Source: Actinomycetes bacterium
GTDB lineage: Bacteria; Actinomycetota; JAHEXW01
Length of the DNA: 64,000 bases
Assembly (NCBI GenBank): GCA_023251915.1
Contig: JAHEXW010000005.1
Span: 1-64,000, forward strand
Direction of reading: 5' to 3'
The number at the start of each line of letters is the position of its first letter. Within the stretch, counting starts at the first letter, position 1. The notes under the pieces are model-generated. The model was given only the letters and a program-made list of their open reading frames with translations. It searched no databases and was not told where the DNA came from. This document shows, piece after piece, positions 27,563-38,100 of this stretch. A program made the translations under genes and the position numbers.

Positions 27563-27946
27563 TTAGCAGTCGTCTTCGGGTGGTATCTTGTGCTCGACGT
27601 GCGTAATTGTGTTCGCTTCGTCGACAAAGACGACGGTTGGACGGGTTGTGGCAGCCTCCGCCGCCTCCAGCTGCGCGTAGGCAATGACGATCACAGTATC
27701 GCCCACGTGAATGAGGTGCGCGGCCGCGCCGTTTAAGCAAACGATACCCGATCCTCGTTTACCAGCAATCGCGTAGGTCTCGAGCCGAGCGCCGTTGGTC
27801 ACGTCAACCACGGCAACCTTTTCGTAAGGCAGGATGCCCGCCGCATCCAAAAGATCGCGATCCAACGTGATGCTGCCTTGATAGTGCATGTCGGCTTCAG
27901 TCACCGTCAGCCGGTGTATTTTTGCCTTAAGCATGGTAAGAAACAC
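27563..27946 (-). CDS. panD: aspartate 1-decarboxylase
   Basis: A 127-residue proenzyme making beta-alanine. The self-cleavage site Gly-Ser is in [17 protein letters not shown] (Ser25-26), which yields the pyruvoyl group, and [10 protein letters not shown] and [10 protein letters not shown] follow. The GTG at 27946 overlaps the panC stop (TAGTG) and has GAGGAG five bases upstream; an internal ATG at 27934 matches the usual family N-terminus but lacks a well-spaced ribosome site. Confidence 0.95.
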   Translation of the reverse strand: MFLTMLKAKIHRLTVTEADMHYQGSITLDRDLLDAAGILPYEKVAVVDVTNGARLETYAIAGKRGSGIVCLNGAAAHLIHVGDTVIVIAYAQLEAAEAATTRPTVVFVDEANTITHVEHKIPPEDDC

Positions 27947-28803
27947 TAGGTCTCCTCGATCTCGACAATAATGTTGTCAATCAATCTGGACGTCCCAAAG
28001 CGAGCCGCGACGGCCAGCAAGATTTCTCCGGTAAGTATAGACGGCGCTTCTTGCCCGGCGGCGTTTCGCGCTTCTACATATTCCAGCTTGGCCAGCGGCT
28101 CCGCCGTAATATGGTGCTCGACCATCGTAATTATCTTATCACGCGAGCGTTGACCCGATTCGATGGCGTCCCGGGCCACCCGCAAGGCCTGGTACAAGAC
28201 AGGTGCGGCGGATCGTTCCGGCGGGCTGAGATAGGCGTTGCGGCTGCTTAAAGCCAGACCGTCCGGTTCACGCACAATCGGGCAGCCGACAATTTCTGGA
28301 ACTAACGCCAGATCGCTCGCCATGCGTCGAATGACCGCCAGCTGCTGAGCGTCTTTCTGCCCGAAATATGCCCGAGCGGGCCGGACAAGGTTGAGCAGAA
28401 TATCTACGACCGTTGTGACGCCGCGAAAATGGCCCGGTCGGGACGCGGCGCACATCCCTGACGTCTCGACCCCGACTACATCGATAAAGGTAGAGAATCC
28501 CGGCGGATATAATTCCGCCGTCAACGGCGCGAAGATGGCGTCAACGCCCGCCTCGGCCGCCAGCTCGGTGTCTCGCTCCAGGTCGCGCGGATAGGCCTCG
28601 AAATCTTCGCCCGGCGCGAACTGAGTCGGATTTACAAAAATACTCATGACGACGATGTCGTTGTCGGCGCGCGCCGTCGCTACCAAGCTCAGATGACCCG
28701 CGTGTAAAGACCCCATTGTCGGCACCAACCCGATGGATTTACCGGCGCGGTGATACGGCGCCAAATACCTGTTTAGGTCTAAAACTGTTTCCAAAACTTT
28801 CAT
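27946..28803 (-). CDS. panC: pantothenate synthetase
   Basis: A 285-residue enzyme joining pantoate and beta-alanine. HIGH-like motif [48 protein letters not shown], and the KMSKS-like [13 protein letters not shown] are present. It overlaps folK by four bases and panD by one codon position, so panC-panD are translated together. PanB and PanE are not in the window. Confidence 0.97.
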   Translation of the reverse strand: MKVLETVLDLNRYLAPYHRAGKSIGLVPTMGSLHAGHLSLVATARADNDIVVMSIFVNPTQFAPGEDFEAYPRDLERDTELAAEAGVDAIFAPLTAELYPPGFSTFIDVVGVETSGMCAASRPGHFRGVTTVVDILLNLVRPARAYFGQKDAQQLAVIRRMASDLALVPEIVGCPIVREPDGLALSSRNAYLSPPERSAAPVLYQALRVARDAIESGQRSRDKIITMVEHHITAEPLAKLEYVEARNAAGQEAPSILTGEILLAVAARFGTSRLIDNIIVEIEET

Positions 28804-29351
28804 CGTGTCGTTCCGTCATTGCGGGAAGCCTGTCCTTTAGGCGACGAAGCAACCTCTCCCGACGCAACCTCCTTTGAAAACAGCCTTACCGAGTCAATGT
28901 CCACACCTTTAATGGCCCAGCGAACGGGTTCACCGGTAGGGAATATCGCGTCCGCGGCCACCTCCAACAGCGGCACGAGCGCGAAAGCCCGCTGCCGCAG
29001 CCGTGGGTGCGGCACTTGCAGATCAGGCAGTCTGACCTCGACAATGTCGTAGAGAAGAATGTCGACGTCTATGACGCGCGGACCCTTGTCGGTTGTTTTG
29101 ACCCGCCCCATCTCAAGCTCGATTCTCTGCGCCGCGGCCAATAGGTCCTCCGGCCGCAGGTCGGTCTCAGCGGCGGCGGCGGCGTTTACGAAATCAGGTT
29201 GGTCGAGAAAATCGACCGGCGCGGATTCATAAAGGGATGAGACTTGGGTGATCTTGAGGCCTGCGGACTCGTCTAACAGCCGAATCGCCTTCGCGATGTT
29301 AGCGGCCCGGTCTCCCAGATTGGAGCCCAAGCCAAAAATGACGCGTAACAT
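28800..29351 (-). CDS. folK: 2-amino-4-hydroxy-6-hydroxymethyldihydropteridine pyrophosphokinase with repeat-derived tail
   Basis: A 183-residue HPPK. GLGSNLGDRAANI, the active-site ESAPVDFLDQPDFVNAA and DIDILLYD are clear. The catalytic domain ends around residue 160. The last 22 residues (EVASGEVASSPKGQASRNDG) are encoded by the dispersed genomic repeat, so the C-terminus was extended by a repeat insertion and reaches its stop inside it. The tail overlaps panC by four bases. Confidence 0.94.
   Translation of the reverse strand: MLRVIFGLGSNLGDRAANIAKAIRLLDESAGLKITQVSSLYESAPVDFLDQPDFVNAAAAAETDLRPEDLLAAAQRIELEMGRVKTTDKGPRVIDVDILLYDIVEVRLPDLQVPHPRLRQRAFALVPLLEVAADAIFPTGEPVRWAIKGVDIDSVRLFSKEVASGEVASSPKGQASRNDGTTR
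28814..28856. repeat. dispersed repeat copy D inside folK
   Basis: CGTCATTGCGGGAAGCC...GGCGACGAAGCAACCTC, inverted relative to copies A to C, lying within the last codons of folK. The central part differs from the intergenic copies, so this insertion is older or recombined. Confidence 0.8.
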
Positions 29352-29353
29352 GT

Positions 29354-30562
29354 TTAAGCCGTCCGGCCCGCGATCGCGTCCGCAACCTTTACGACCCGTC
29401 CCATTTCCTTGACGTCGTGGACACGAACGATGGCCGCTCCGTTCAACACCGCCGCGGAAACTGCGGCGGCGGTACCCTCCAATCGCTGATCCACCTCGGT
29501 ACCCAATATCTTGCCGATGAATGCCTTGCGGCTGGGACCCAGGAGAACCGGATAGCCGAGCGCCGTCAATTCACGCAGGCGGCGGATGATTTCCAGGTTA
29601 TGCTCGGCTGTTTTGCCGAAGCCGATACCCGGATCGATAATGATTTTGTCGGCGGTAATGCCGGCTGCCAGTGCGACGTCCGCTTGAGTACGCAGATAGT
29701 CGGATATCTCTCCCATAACGGACACATATTCAGGGTTCTTCTGCATATTGCGCGGCGTGCCTTTGATGTGCATCAGCACTACCGGAACACCGCGTTCAGC
29801 GACCAAATCCGCCATGGCTGGGTCGAATGAAAAACCGCTGACATCGTTGACCAAAGCTGCTCCGGCGTCCAAGGCTGCCCGCGCAATGTCCGCTTTGTAC
29901 GTGTCGACTGAAATCGGTATGGTCAGCCTGCCCGCCAACGCCTCAATAACGGGCAAAACCCTTTGTTTCTCTTCCTCGGCGGTTATCGCCGCGGCACCCG
30001 GACGGGTTGATTCGCCACCGATGTCGATAATGTCCGCGCCGTCGGCGGCAAGTCGCAGTGCCCGCTCAATGGCCGTAGTGGAATCGGCAAAGCGGCCGCC
30101 GTCGGAGAACGAGTCGGGTGTAACATTTAAGATCCCCATGACGCATGTCCGACGGGACAGGGGCAGAGAGAAACCGTTCCAGACGATATCGGCCGGGGGA
30201 CGTCCGAACGCCTCAAGAGCGCTGTCCAGCTCCTTGCCGACCTGCTTTAGTCCATACGGTTGCAGTCTAAGGTTCTCGACCAACGTCTTCAGCTGCCGAA
30301 TTGTGCCCAGCAGAAGAACATCGGTTTCTTTTGACTGAGCCTCCTGGGCGTCCCACGGAATGGCCGCGTCTCCGCCTCGGGCCAGCATCTCTTGTTTGAG
30401 TATGTTGGCGGCCCGCCAATCGACACCGCTCAGCCGGACAACACGCATGACCGCCTTGGGAGTCATTATGGCCGCGCCCGCCTTGTCAGACCGGATGGCC
30501 GCAATGGCCGCGGCCGCTTCAGATTGATCGGAGATAACTAGAACGCGCGGATTGAACGTCAT
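29354..30562 (-). CDS. folP: dihydropteroate synthase with N-terminal extension
   Basis: A 402-residue DHPS that joins pterin pyrophosphate and p-aminobenzoate. The catalytic barrel begins at about residue 138 (CVMGILNVTPDSFSDGG), followed by DIIDIGGESTRPGA, VNDVSGF, GIGFGKTAEHNL and the late GPSRKAFIG. The first 135 residues form a domain seen in some long bacterial DHPS proteins. It abuts folK and folE directly, but the usual folB is missing between folP and folK. Confidence 0.95.
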   Translation of the reverse strand: MTFNPRVLVISDQSEAAAAIAAIRSDKAGAAIMTPKAVMRVVRLSGVDWRAANILKQEMLARGGDAAIPWDAQEAQSKETDVLLLGTIRQLKTLVENLRLQPYGLKQVGKELDSALEAFGRPPADIVWNGFSLPLSRRTCVMGILNVTPDSFSDGGRFADSTTAIERALRLAADGADIIDIGGESTRPGAAAITAEEEKQRVLPVIEALAGRLTIPISVDTYKADIARAALDAGAALVNDVSGFSFDPAMADLVAERGVPVVLMHIKGTPRNMQKNPEYVSVMGEISDYLRTQADVALAAGITADKIIIDPGIGFGKTAEHNLEIIRRLRELTALGYPVLLGPSRKAFIGKILGTEVDQRLEGTAAAVSAAVLNGAAIVRVHDVKEMGRVVKVADAIAGRTA

Positions 30563-30563
30563 T

Positions 30564-31139
30564 CTACAGCTGCCTGGAAGATTTGTTGATAAGAGCCAGC
30601 ACTTCCTGACGGCTGTTAAGTTTGGTTTTGAAGATGCCTCGGACCGCCGAAGTAACCGTCACTGAGCCCGGTTTGTTGATGCCGCGCATGCTCATGCAAA
30701 GATGCTCGGCTTCGATGACCACCATGACGCCGCGGGGGTTCAGGCATGTCATCAGCGTATCTGCCACTTGAGTGGTCAGTCTCTCCTGGACCTGCAGACG
30801 CCGGCTGACAACGTCAACCACACGCGCCAGCTTACTGATACCGGTGATCCGGCCGTCGGTCCCGGGTATGTAGGCGACATGCGCTTTGCCGACAAACGGC
30901 ATGATGTGATGCTCACAGACGGAGTAGAACGGGATATCTTTGACCAAGACCATTTCTTCGTGGTTTTCGCCGAACGTCACTTTGAGAACGTCTTGCGGAT
31001 CTTGACCGATGCCGCGGAAAATCTCCTCATACATAGCGGCTACGCGTTTCGGTGTGTCGCGTAGACCCTCGCGGCTCAAATCTTCTCCGACACCCTCCAA
31101 AAGCAGGCGAACGCCTTGCTCGATCTTAGCCTTATCCAT
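30564..31139 (-). CDS. folE: GTP cyclohydrolase I
   Basis: A 191-residue enzyme producing dihydroneopterin triphosphate from GTP. Zinc and catalytic motifs [35 protein letters not shown], and [11 protein letters not shown] are present. It lies two bases from ftsH and two from folP. Confidence 0.97.
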   Translation of the reverse strand: MDKAKIEQGVRLLLEGVGEDLSREGLRDTPKRVAAMYEEIFRGIGQDPQDVLKVTFGENHEEMVLVKDIPFYSVCEHHIMPFVGKAHVAYIPGTDGRITGISKLARVVDVVSRRLQVQERLTTQVADTLMTCLNPRGVMVVIEAEHLCMSMRGINKPGSVTVTSAVRGIFKTKLNSRQEVLALINKSSRQL

Positions 31140-31141
31140 GT

Positions 31142-33034
31142 CTAGTCCTTCGGTTTTGGCTTCTTGACCGGCGCCGGTTTGTATGACGGGGCCGACTTAA
31201 AGGGAGCGGCCGGCTCGTTCTCGCCGGCGTTACGCTTGCTGCTGTTGTGACCGAGCAGTTTGTCTAGCTCCTTGCCCTCGACCGTTTCGGACTCGATCAG
31301 CTTCTTGGCTATCTTGTCGAGTTTGGGCCGATTCTTGGTCATGATCTTCTTGGCTTCGTTGTAGGCGTCCTCGATTATGCGCCGTACTTCGGCGTCGATT
31401 TCTGACGCAACACGATCAGAGTAGTCCGGGGTGGCGGCGAAGTCGCGACCCAGAAAAACCTGGTCCTCTTTGTGACCCAGCGTCATAGGACCTAGCCGAT
31501 CGCTCATCCCAAATTCGCATACCATCTGACGGGCGATTTTCGTTGCCCGCTCTAAATCATTTTGCGCTCCGGTCGTAACCTCGTTGAAAACCATCTCTTC
31601 CGCGACGCGGCCCGCCAAAAGTTGCGCCAGCTTGTTGTGCAGCTCGGTCTTGGCGACCAGGTATTTATCCTCTGTCGGCAAAGTGATCGTATAACCTAAT
31701 GCTTGTCCGCGCGGAATAATGGAAATCTTATGGACTGGATCGGTGAACGGCAGTTCGTCGGCTACCAAAGCGTGACCGGTTTCGTGATACGCAATGATCT
31801 CCTTCTCGCGATCGCTGATTAGCCTGGTCCGGCGCTCCGGTCCGGCGATGACGCGCTCTATGGCTTCCTGCAGTTCCGGCATGTCGATCTCTTTCTTGCC
31901 GTGCCGGGCTGCGAGCAGCGCCCCTTCGTTTAGAAGATTAGCGAGATCAGCGCCCGTAAAACCGGGAGTCGACCGCGCCAGCACGCTGATTTCAATGTTC
32001 TTCGCCAACGGTTTATCTTTGGCGTGCACCTTAAGTATTGCCTCACGGCCGCGAAGATCAGGGCGGTCGGTAACGATCTGCCGGTCGAATCGTCCCGGCC
32101 GGAGCAAGGCAGGATCTAAGATGTCCGGGCGATTCGTAGCGGCAATCATAATTATGCCCAAACGCGGGTCGAAGCCGTCCATTTCGACCAGCAATTGATT
32201 CAAAGTCTGTTCACGTTCGTCGTGGCCGCCGCCCAGACCGGCCCCGCGCTGGCGTCCGACGGCGTCGATCTCGTCGACGAATATTATGGCCGGAGCGCTG
32301 GCTTTGGCCTGGTCGAACAGGTCGCGCACCCGGCTGGCGCCCACGCCGACAAACATCTCGACGAAGTCGGAACCGCTGATGTGAAAGAACGGTACGTTTG
32401 CCTCGCCGGCGACCGCTTTCGCGAGCAGGGTTTTGCCCGTGCCGGGCGGGCCATAGAGCAAAATGCCCTTCGGTATCTTGGCGCCCAGCGACTGAAATTT
32501 CTTAGGGTTGGCGAGGAACTCCTTGATTTCTTCCAGCTCTTCGACCGCTTCGTCCAAGCCGGCGACATCGGCAAATGTCGTCTGCGGCATATCTTTGTTA
32601 GTCTGCTTCGCCCGGCTCTTGCCGAACGACATGACCTTGTTGCCCCCCTGGACGTTCCTGATCATTAAGAAATACAGGATGACCATGAAGACGATGAAGA
32701 TTATGACGATGGGCAGCAGCGAAAGCATATAAGTCACAAGCTCACTGGGTCTTTGGACTTCTGTCTTGACGCCGTACTTGATCAACAGATCAGCGACCGC
32801 ATAGTTCTCAGGGTAGCTGACAGTGAACGTCTTTTTGTTCTTTAGCGTCCCGTCGACTTCGCGAACGCTGTCCAGCACGGTCGCGCTCACAACTTGCTTG
32901 GTTTGGACCGCCTTGATGAACTGATTCATGTTATAGGCAAGCGGTTTTTCAGTTTGGGGGCCGAAGGCCTGGAAAAGTATCACTACGGCTACGAGCACCG
33001 CGAACCAGATCAGCAGATTGGAATACTTACGCAT
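31142..33034 (-). CDS. ftsH: ATP-dependent zinc metalloprotease FtsH
   Basis: A 630-residue membrane AAA protease. The ATG at 33034 has a perfect GGAGGTAAT ribosome site; the longer frame would overlap hpt. Two transmembrane segments (about residues 5-25 and 105-125) flank an external domain. Then come Walker A GPPGTGKT, Walker [12 protein letters not shown], the SRH region [19 protein letters not shown], and the zinc site HETGH. The C-terminus is a Lys/Pro-rich tail. Standard gene context (tilS-hpt-ftsH). Confidence 0.97.
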   Translation of the reverse strand: MRKYSNLLIWFAVLVAVVILFQAFGPQTEKPLAYNMNQFIKAVQTKQVVSATVLDSVREVDGTLKNKKTFTVSYPENYAVADLLIKYGVKTEVQRPSELVTYMLSLLPIVIIFIVFMVILYFLMIRNVQGGNKVMSFGKSRAKQTNKDMPQTTFADVAGLDEAVEELEEIKEFLANPKKFQSLGAKIPKGILLYGPPGTGKTLLAKAVAGEANVPFFHISGSDFVEMFVGVGASRVRDLFDQAKASAPAIIFVDEIDAVGRQRGAGLGGGHDEREQTLNQLLVEMDGFDPRLGIIMIAATNRPDILDPALLRPGRFDRQIVTDRPDLRGREAILKVHAKDKPLAKNIEISVLARSTPGFTGADLANLLNEGALLAARHGKKEIDMPELQEAIERVIAGPERRTRLISDREKEIIAYHETGHALVADELPFTDPVHKISIIPRGQALGYTITLPTEDKYLVAKTELHNKLAQLLAGRVAEEMVFNEVTTGAQNDLERATKIARQMVCEFGMSDRLGPMTLGHKEDQVFLGRDFAATPDYSDRVASEIDAEVRRIIEDAYNEAKKIMTKNRPKLDKIAKKLIESETVEGKELDKLLGHNSSKRNAGENEPAAPFKSAPSYKPAPVKKPKPKD

Positions 33035-33035
33035 A

Positions 33036-33617
33036 TTACCTCCGAGCTGCGGCTGTCCGTGACGCCGCGCCATTTTTTCCATTGTTATCGCGCACGACCC
33101 GCAGTCTCGCAATGTAAGGCAGATTGCGGAATTGCTGCGCGTAATCTAAACCATAGCCGACAACGAATTCGTTGGGAATGGCAAAACCGACGTACTTCGC
33201 ATCCAGGTGAACCTTATCTGTTTCCGGCTTCCTGATTAGCGAACATATTTCCAAGCTCGCCGGATGACGAGCTCGCAGACTCTTGTGAAGGTAGTTCAAT
33301 GTCAGTCCTGAGTCAATTATGTCTTCGACTATAATAACTTCTTTACCAGTGATATCGGTGTCCAAATCCTTTAATATCCGCACGACACCGCATGATTTTG
33401 TACCCGACCCGTAGCTCGAGACTGCCATGAAATCAAACGACACGGGGACTGTAAGTTGGCGGCACAGGTCGGAGAGAAAGATAAAGGCGCCCTTTAGAAT
33501 GCCTACAAGAACAACGGGTCGGCCGGCGTAGTCGCTGTTAATCTCGGCGGCCAGTTCGGCGACCCTCGCCTTAAGATCGTCTTCCGTTATCAGAATGTCA
33601 GAGATTTCCCCGCTCAA
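33036..33617 (-). CDS. hpt: hypoxanthine phosphoribosyltransferase
   Basis: A 193-residue type I PRTase with the PRPP loop VIIVEDIIDSGLTL and VLVGILKGAFIF. It salvages hypoxanthine and guanine. It overlaps tilS by four bases and ends one base before the ftsH start. The C-terminal Ala/Arg-rich tail (about 12 residues) is beyond the usual family end. Confidence 0.96.
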   Translation of the reverse strand: MSGEISDILITEDDLKARVAELAAEINSDYAGRPVVLVGILKGAFIFLSDLCRQLTVPVSFDFMAVSSYGSGTKSCGVVRILKDLDTDITGKEVIIVEDIIDSGLTLNYLHKSLRARHPASLEICSLIRKPETDKVHLDAKYVGFAIPNEFVVGYGLDYAQQFRNLPYIARLRVVRDNNGKNGAASRTAAARR

Positions 33618-35032
33618 CGGCTTCCTCTCACCAAACTCAGAACCAGGATTTTCTTTGTCTTATCGGTAACCTTGAAGTTTTCGTCGATGCAATGACCCGC
33701 CACCCAGGCGATGCGGCCATCGATCAAAACAACTGGCTCCCTGTCACGCAGATCGCGAGTCGTCTTGTCATCTATGAACAAATCGCTGATCAATTTGTGC
33801 CCACGCATTCCCAGCGGTTGGATCCGGTCTCCTGGCAATTTCCGCCTGGCGACTATTGAGCCGGCCGTCAGACTCGCATCCAGCCAAGCGACGTCAGCGC
33901 CGGCTGTCTTGTCTAGCTCTTCTGCCGGCACAACCCGCGCATCGATTGCAAACAGGCCTCCCGACAGCACAGTTAGACCCGGCACAGACAAAATGGTTTC
34001 CGAGCCAACCGGCGCGTCGAGCACCGGTTCCGGCGCAGAAACCTTAATCACTATAGTATCATACTCCCGCGCCGCCGATAACCCGCCGGGCAGGTCAAGC
34101 GCCGCGCCGCTGTTGCCGTTCACGACCTTTGTCAGGATATCATCAACGTGAGCGAAGCCTAGAGGTTGCGGCTCCCCGGCCGTCCGCAAGGCGGCTAAAC
34201 GGATCAGCCGCCGCCGGATTGCTAGAGGTTGGGCGAGCAAGGCCGAGCGGTCTAGAGAAACGACGCCTTCGCCTGGAACAGCCGCGGACGCAAAACTGTC
34301 CTCCGCTAGGCCCTGCAGAAGAGTGGCGTCCTCGTTGATCGACTCCATCTCCCGGCGCAGCTCGGCGCGAATATTGGGGTTATATTCTGCCTCCAAGAGC
34401 GGCAAAAGGCGAAGGCGGACCTTGTTGCGCGTCATATCCGGGATCGCGTTTGTCTCGTCATGCCGCGGCTCAAGGTTATGCTCCCGGCAGTAAGCCTCGA
34501 CATCGCCCCTCGTGAGATTGATCAAGGGACGGATTATCAGACCCGCGATCGGCTGAATCGACCGCAAACCGTCCAGGCCCGCGCCGCGTAACAAGCGCAT
34601 CAAGAATGTTTCGACGCAGTCATCCGCTGTGTGGCCGAGAGCGATCTTCGTCGCGCCTGTATCCTCCGCCACCTGCAGCATAAGCGAGCGGCGGACTCTG
34701 CGAGCGCCGTCTTCCGGGCTAACGCCATTGGCCTTGATAAAGGCGGGAACGTCAGCGGATAGAACTGTCGCGGGAACCCCCATGGCCCGCGCCGTCTGCG
34801 CAACAAACTCGGCATCGGCCGCCCCCGAGTCACCCCTCATTAGGTGGTTGAGATGAAAGACGTGGAGGGAAATGGGATAGTCAGAGGCGATCCCGGCCAG
34901 AATATATAAGAGGGCCAGCGAATCAGGACCGCCGGACACCGCAACCATGACCTTATCTCCGGCAGACAGCATATTGTTGGACGCGATAGTGTCTCGGACC
35001 AGGTTACTAGGGTTATCTCTAGTATTCATCAT
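33614..35032 (-). CDS. tilS: tRNA(Ile)-lysidine synthase
   Basis: A 472-residue PP-loop ATPase that lysidinylates C34 of tRNA-Ile(CAU). Motif AVSGGPDSLALLYI at residues 31-44, ALGHTADDCVETFLMRLLRGAG, and RPLINLTRGDVEAYCREH are present, with the longer C-terminal domains of the Gram-positive form. First gene of the tilS-hpt-ftsH run. Confidence 0.95.
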   Translation of the reverse strand: MMNTRDNPSNLVRDTIASNNMLSAGDKVMVAVSGGPDSLALLYILAGIASDYPISLHVFHLNHLMRGDSGAADAEFVAQTARAMGVPATVLSADVPAFIKANGVSPEDGARRVRRSLMLQVAEDTGATKIALGHTADDCVETFLMRLLRGAGLDGLRSIQPIAGLIIRPLINLTRGDVEAYCREHNLEPRHDETNAIPDMTRNKVRLRLLPLLEAEYNPNIRAELRREMESINEDATLLQGLAEDSFASAAVPGEGVVSLDRSALLAQPLAIRRRLIRLAALRTAGEPQPLGFAHVDDILTKVVNGNSGAALDLPGGLSAAREYDTIVIKVSAPEPVLDAPVGSETILSVPGLTVLSGGLFAIDARVVPAEELDKTAGADVAWLDASLTAGSIVARRKLPGDRIQPLGMRGHKLISDLFIDDKTTRDLRDREPVVLIDGRIAWVAGHCIDENFKVTDKTKKILVLSLVRGSR

Positions 35033-35048
35033 ACTGATGATTATATCG

Positions 35049-35077
35049 TTGACACCCTATTGACCGTAGAGGATATT
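35049..35077 (+). promoter_or_regulatory. probable promoter of the multicopper oxidase gene
   Basis: TTGACA at 35049-35054 and GATATT at 35072-35077 with 17-bp spacing, about 60 bases before the start codon. The ribosome site is AAAGGAG nine bases before ATG. Confidence 0.55.
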
Positions 35078-35134
35078 GAGGTTCATAGGATATTCATAAT
35101 TGCCGAATGGTAATGTTAACGAAAGGAGTGTACC

Positions 35135-38100
35135 ATGCGCCGAAGCACTATCCCCGTTTTGATCACCTTGGCTTTCTACGCACTCGCAATCATGCTGGTG
35201 AGCACCGGACGCGGTTTGGCCGCGCAAAACAACCGCGGTATGCAAGCGGCCCCCGATTCAGGCATGGCTGCCAAACAGAACGGCATGGGCGGCACCGGCA
35301 CAGGTGTAGCCTATTCCTCGAACAAGACCGCCGGAGCCGGGGCGGCAGACCTGATGATGAAACGAACAACACCGGCCGAGCGGCAGGCTGCGGCGGATCG
35401 CGCGACAGCGATGCGGCTGCTGTTTCCGCCGAAGCTAAACGCCTCCGGCGTAATCGCCCAGATTCCATCGGTCGGAACGACTGACTATTTCGGCAACGTC
35501 CCGAACTATGCCAATAGTCCTCTGCCTACTGTTCTGACGACTGCGGCCACTACGATGGGTGTTGCGTCGATGTGGTCTTTGGGTCCCGCGAACTTCGACG
35601 CGACGCGCGCCAAGGCGACTTCAGGCGACTTTAACGGCGATGGCCTCCAAGACATCGCTTTCATTTACGACTATGGCAACGCCACCAGCCGCATCTGGAT
35701 ACTCGAGTCGAACGGCGCGACCTTCACGCCGATTATGGCCTGGTCGAGCGGACCAGGTAATTTCGACGCCACGCGAGCTCAGATAACAAGCGGTGATTTT
35801 GACAATAACGGACGCACAGACTTAGCGGTCTTATACAACTACGGCGGCTCGACAAGCCGGCTCTGGGTCTTCAAGTTCGTCGGCACGGCAACGACCATGA
35901 CACCAACCCTCGGTTGGTACAGCGGCGTCGGTAACTTCGACGCGAGCCGGGTAACAATGACCAGCGGAACATTTGATATCGATAATCTGGCGGACGTGGC
36001 CATGTTGTACGACTACGGTAGTTCGACCTGCCGCCTGTGGACTTTCAATTCTAATGGCACGATATTCACGCCTCATATGGCCTGGTATAGCGGACTCGGC
36101 AATTTCAATGCCGCAATGGTCAAGATAACGAGCGGTGACTATGACGGCGGCGGGACCTCCGACGTCGCGATGTTGTACAACTATGGGGCCGCGACAAGCC
36201 GCCTTTGGACTTTCTTGTCTAGCGGCTTTACATTTACTCCTCACATGGCTTGGTCCAGCGGACCGGGTAATTTTGACGCCACACGAGCCAAGATCACCAG
36301 TGGCGACTACAACGCCGACAATATATCCGACGTTGCGGCGCTCTACGACTACGGGAGCGCGACCAGCCGTATATGGACTTTCTTGTCCAGCGGAACAGCC
36401 TTTACGCCCCACATTGCGTGGTTCAGCGGAGCGGGCATGTTTAACGCATCCCAAGCAACGTTGATAAACGGAAATATCAGCCTGTTCGGTTCGGCTATAA
36501 TCCCTATTCTCTATGACTACGGCAACGCTACCAGCAACGTCTGGAACTTCGGTGCCAACAACTCGATCACGACGGTGACCGCCGGTACGGGCATTAGGAA
36601 GTTCGTCGACAAACTGCCCGGCTTAACGCAAGCCGGCGCGAACAATGTCCTGCAAACCAACGGAGTAGGCCAATATCTGCCGGTGGCGGTGCCTGATCAG
36701 GGTACGGCACTGGGCGGCGACTACTACGAAATAGCGGTCGTTCAATATATGGAAAAGCTCCACAGCGACCTGCCGGCCACGCGTCTGCGGGGTTACGTAC
36801 AGTTGGTGACGCCGGTGAACACCAGCCTGCCGGGCCACCTCCATACACCGCTGTTCTATCCGGACGGCGTTACACCCATCATGTACACGCCCGTTCCCGC
36901 CGGACCGTCCGTGCAAGCGGTCGCGCTCGACCCACCCAGCTATCTGGGGCCGACCGTCGTCGCCAACCGCAATGTGCCGGTTCGGGTTAAGTTCTATAAC
37001 CTTCTGCCCACCGGTGCCGGCGGCGACCTGTTCATTCCGGTCGATGAATCCGTCATGGGCGCCGGCATGGCACCAGGCGGCACCGAGACCTACAAGCAGA
37101 ACAGGGCCGTCATCCACCTGCACGGGGGCGCCACTCCGTGGATAAGCGACGGAACGCCGAACCAGTGGATCACACCGGCGGGCGAAACGACGACTTATCC
37201 GCAGGGCGTGAGCGTTTACAACGTGCCTGATATGCCGGACCCGGGTCCCGGTAACGATCGGGATGGTGTAGAAACGATGTTCTACACGAATGACCAAAGC
37301 GCACGCCTGATGTTCTACCACGATCACTCATACGGAACGACGCGCTTGAATGTGTACGCCGGCGAAGCGGCCGGCTACATCCTGCGCGACGCGGAAGAAG
37401 CGGCTTTGGTCGGCGGCGGCACAATCGGCGCGACGCCGATCGCCGCAGGCACTGTCCCGGCCGATGAGATTCCTCTGATCATCCAGGACAAGAGCTTCGT
37501 GCCCGACAATACAACGCCGTTCACCAACACGGTCGGCACGTTCGCGTCACAGCTGGCCGCGCAAGACCCGACCTGGAATGTTACCGGATGGGGCGCGAAG
37601 GGAAGCCTCTGGTTCCCGCATGTTTACATGCCCAACCAGAATCCAGCCGACCTCACAGGAGGCGCCAACGCCATGGGACGCTGGGACTACGGTCCCTGGT
37701 TCTTCCCGCCGCTAACGACAGCGGCCGGCTTGATCAACGGTCCGGTTCCCAACCCGCTGTTCGGCACAACGCCGCTGGAGGCTTCTGTTAATCCCGGCAC
37801 GCCGAATCCGTCATTGACGCCGGAGTCCTTCATGGATACACCGCTGGTCAATGGAACAGCGTATCCTTACGTCCAGGTCGGCAGGAAAGCCTATCGTTTC
37901 CGCATCCTGAACGCGTCCAACGATAGGATGCTTAATCTCCAACTGTATTACGCCAAGTCAAACACGCCGGACAGCGTCGATGGCGCTGGAAATCCGACTT
38001 TGCAGACTAACTCGGGCGAAGTTCCGATGGTACCGGCGGTACCGCATCCTGGTAACCCCAGCTGGCCGGCGACTTGGCCGACCGACGGCCGTGACGGCGG

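Noticed and set aside
35570-36550. Periodic DNA pattern that might be an array of DNA repeats or CRISPR
   Set aside because: The period is about 156 bp and lies in frame; it is the protein-level FG-GAP-like repeat of the oxidase.
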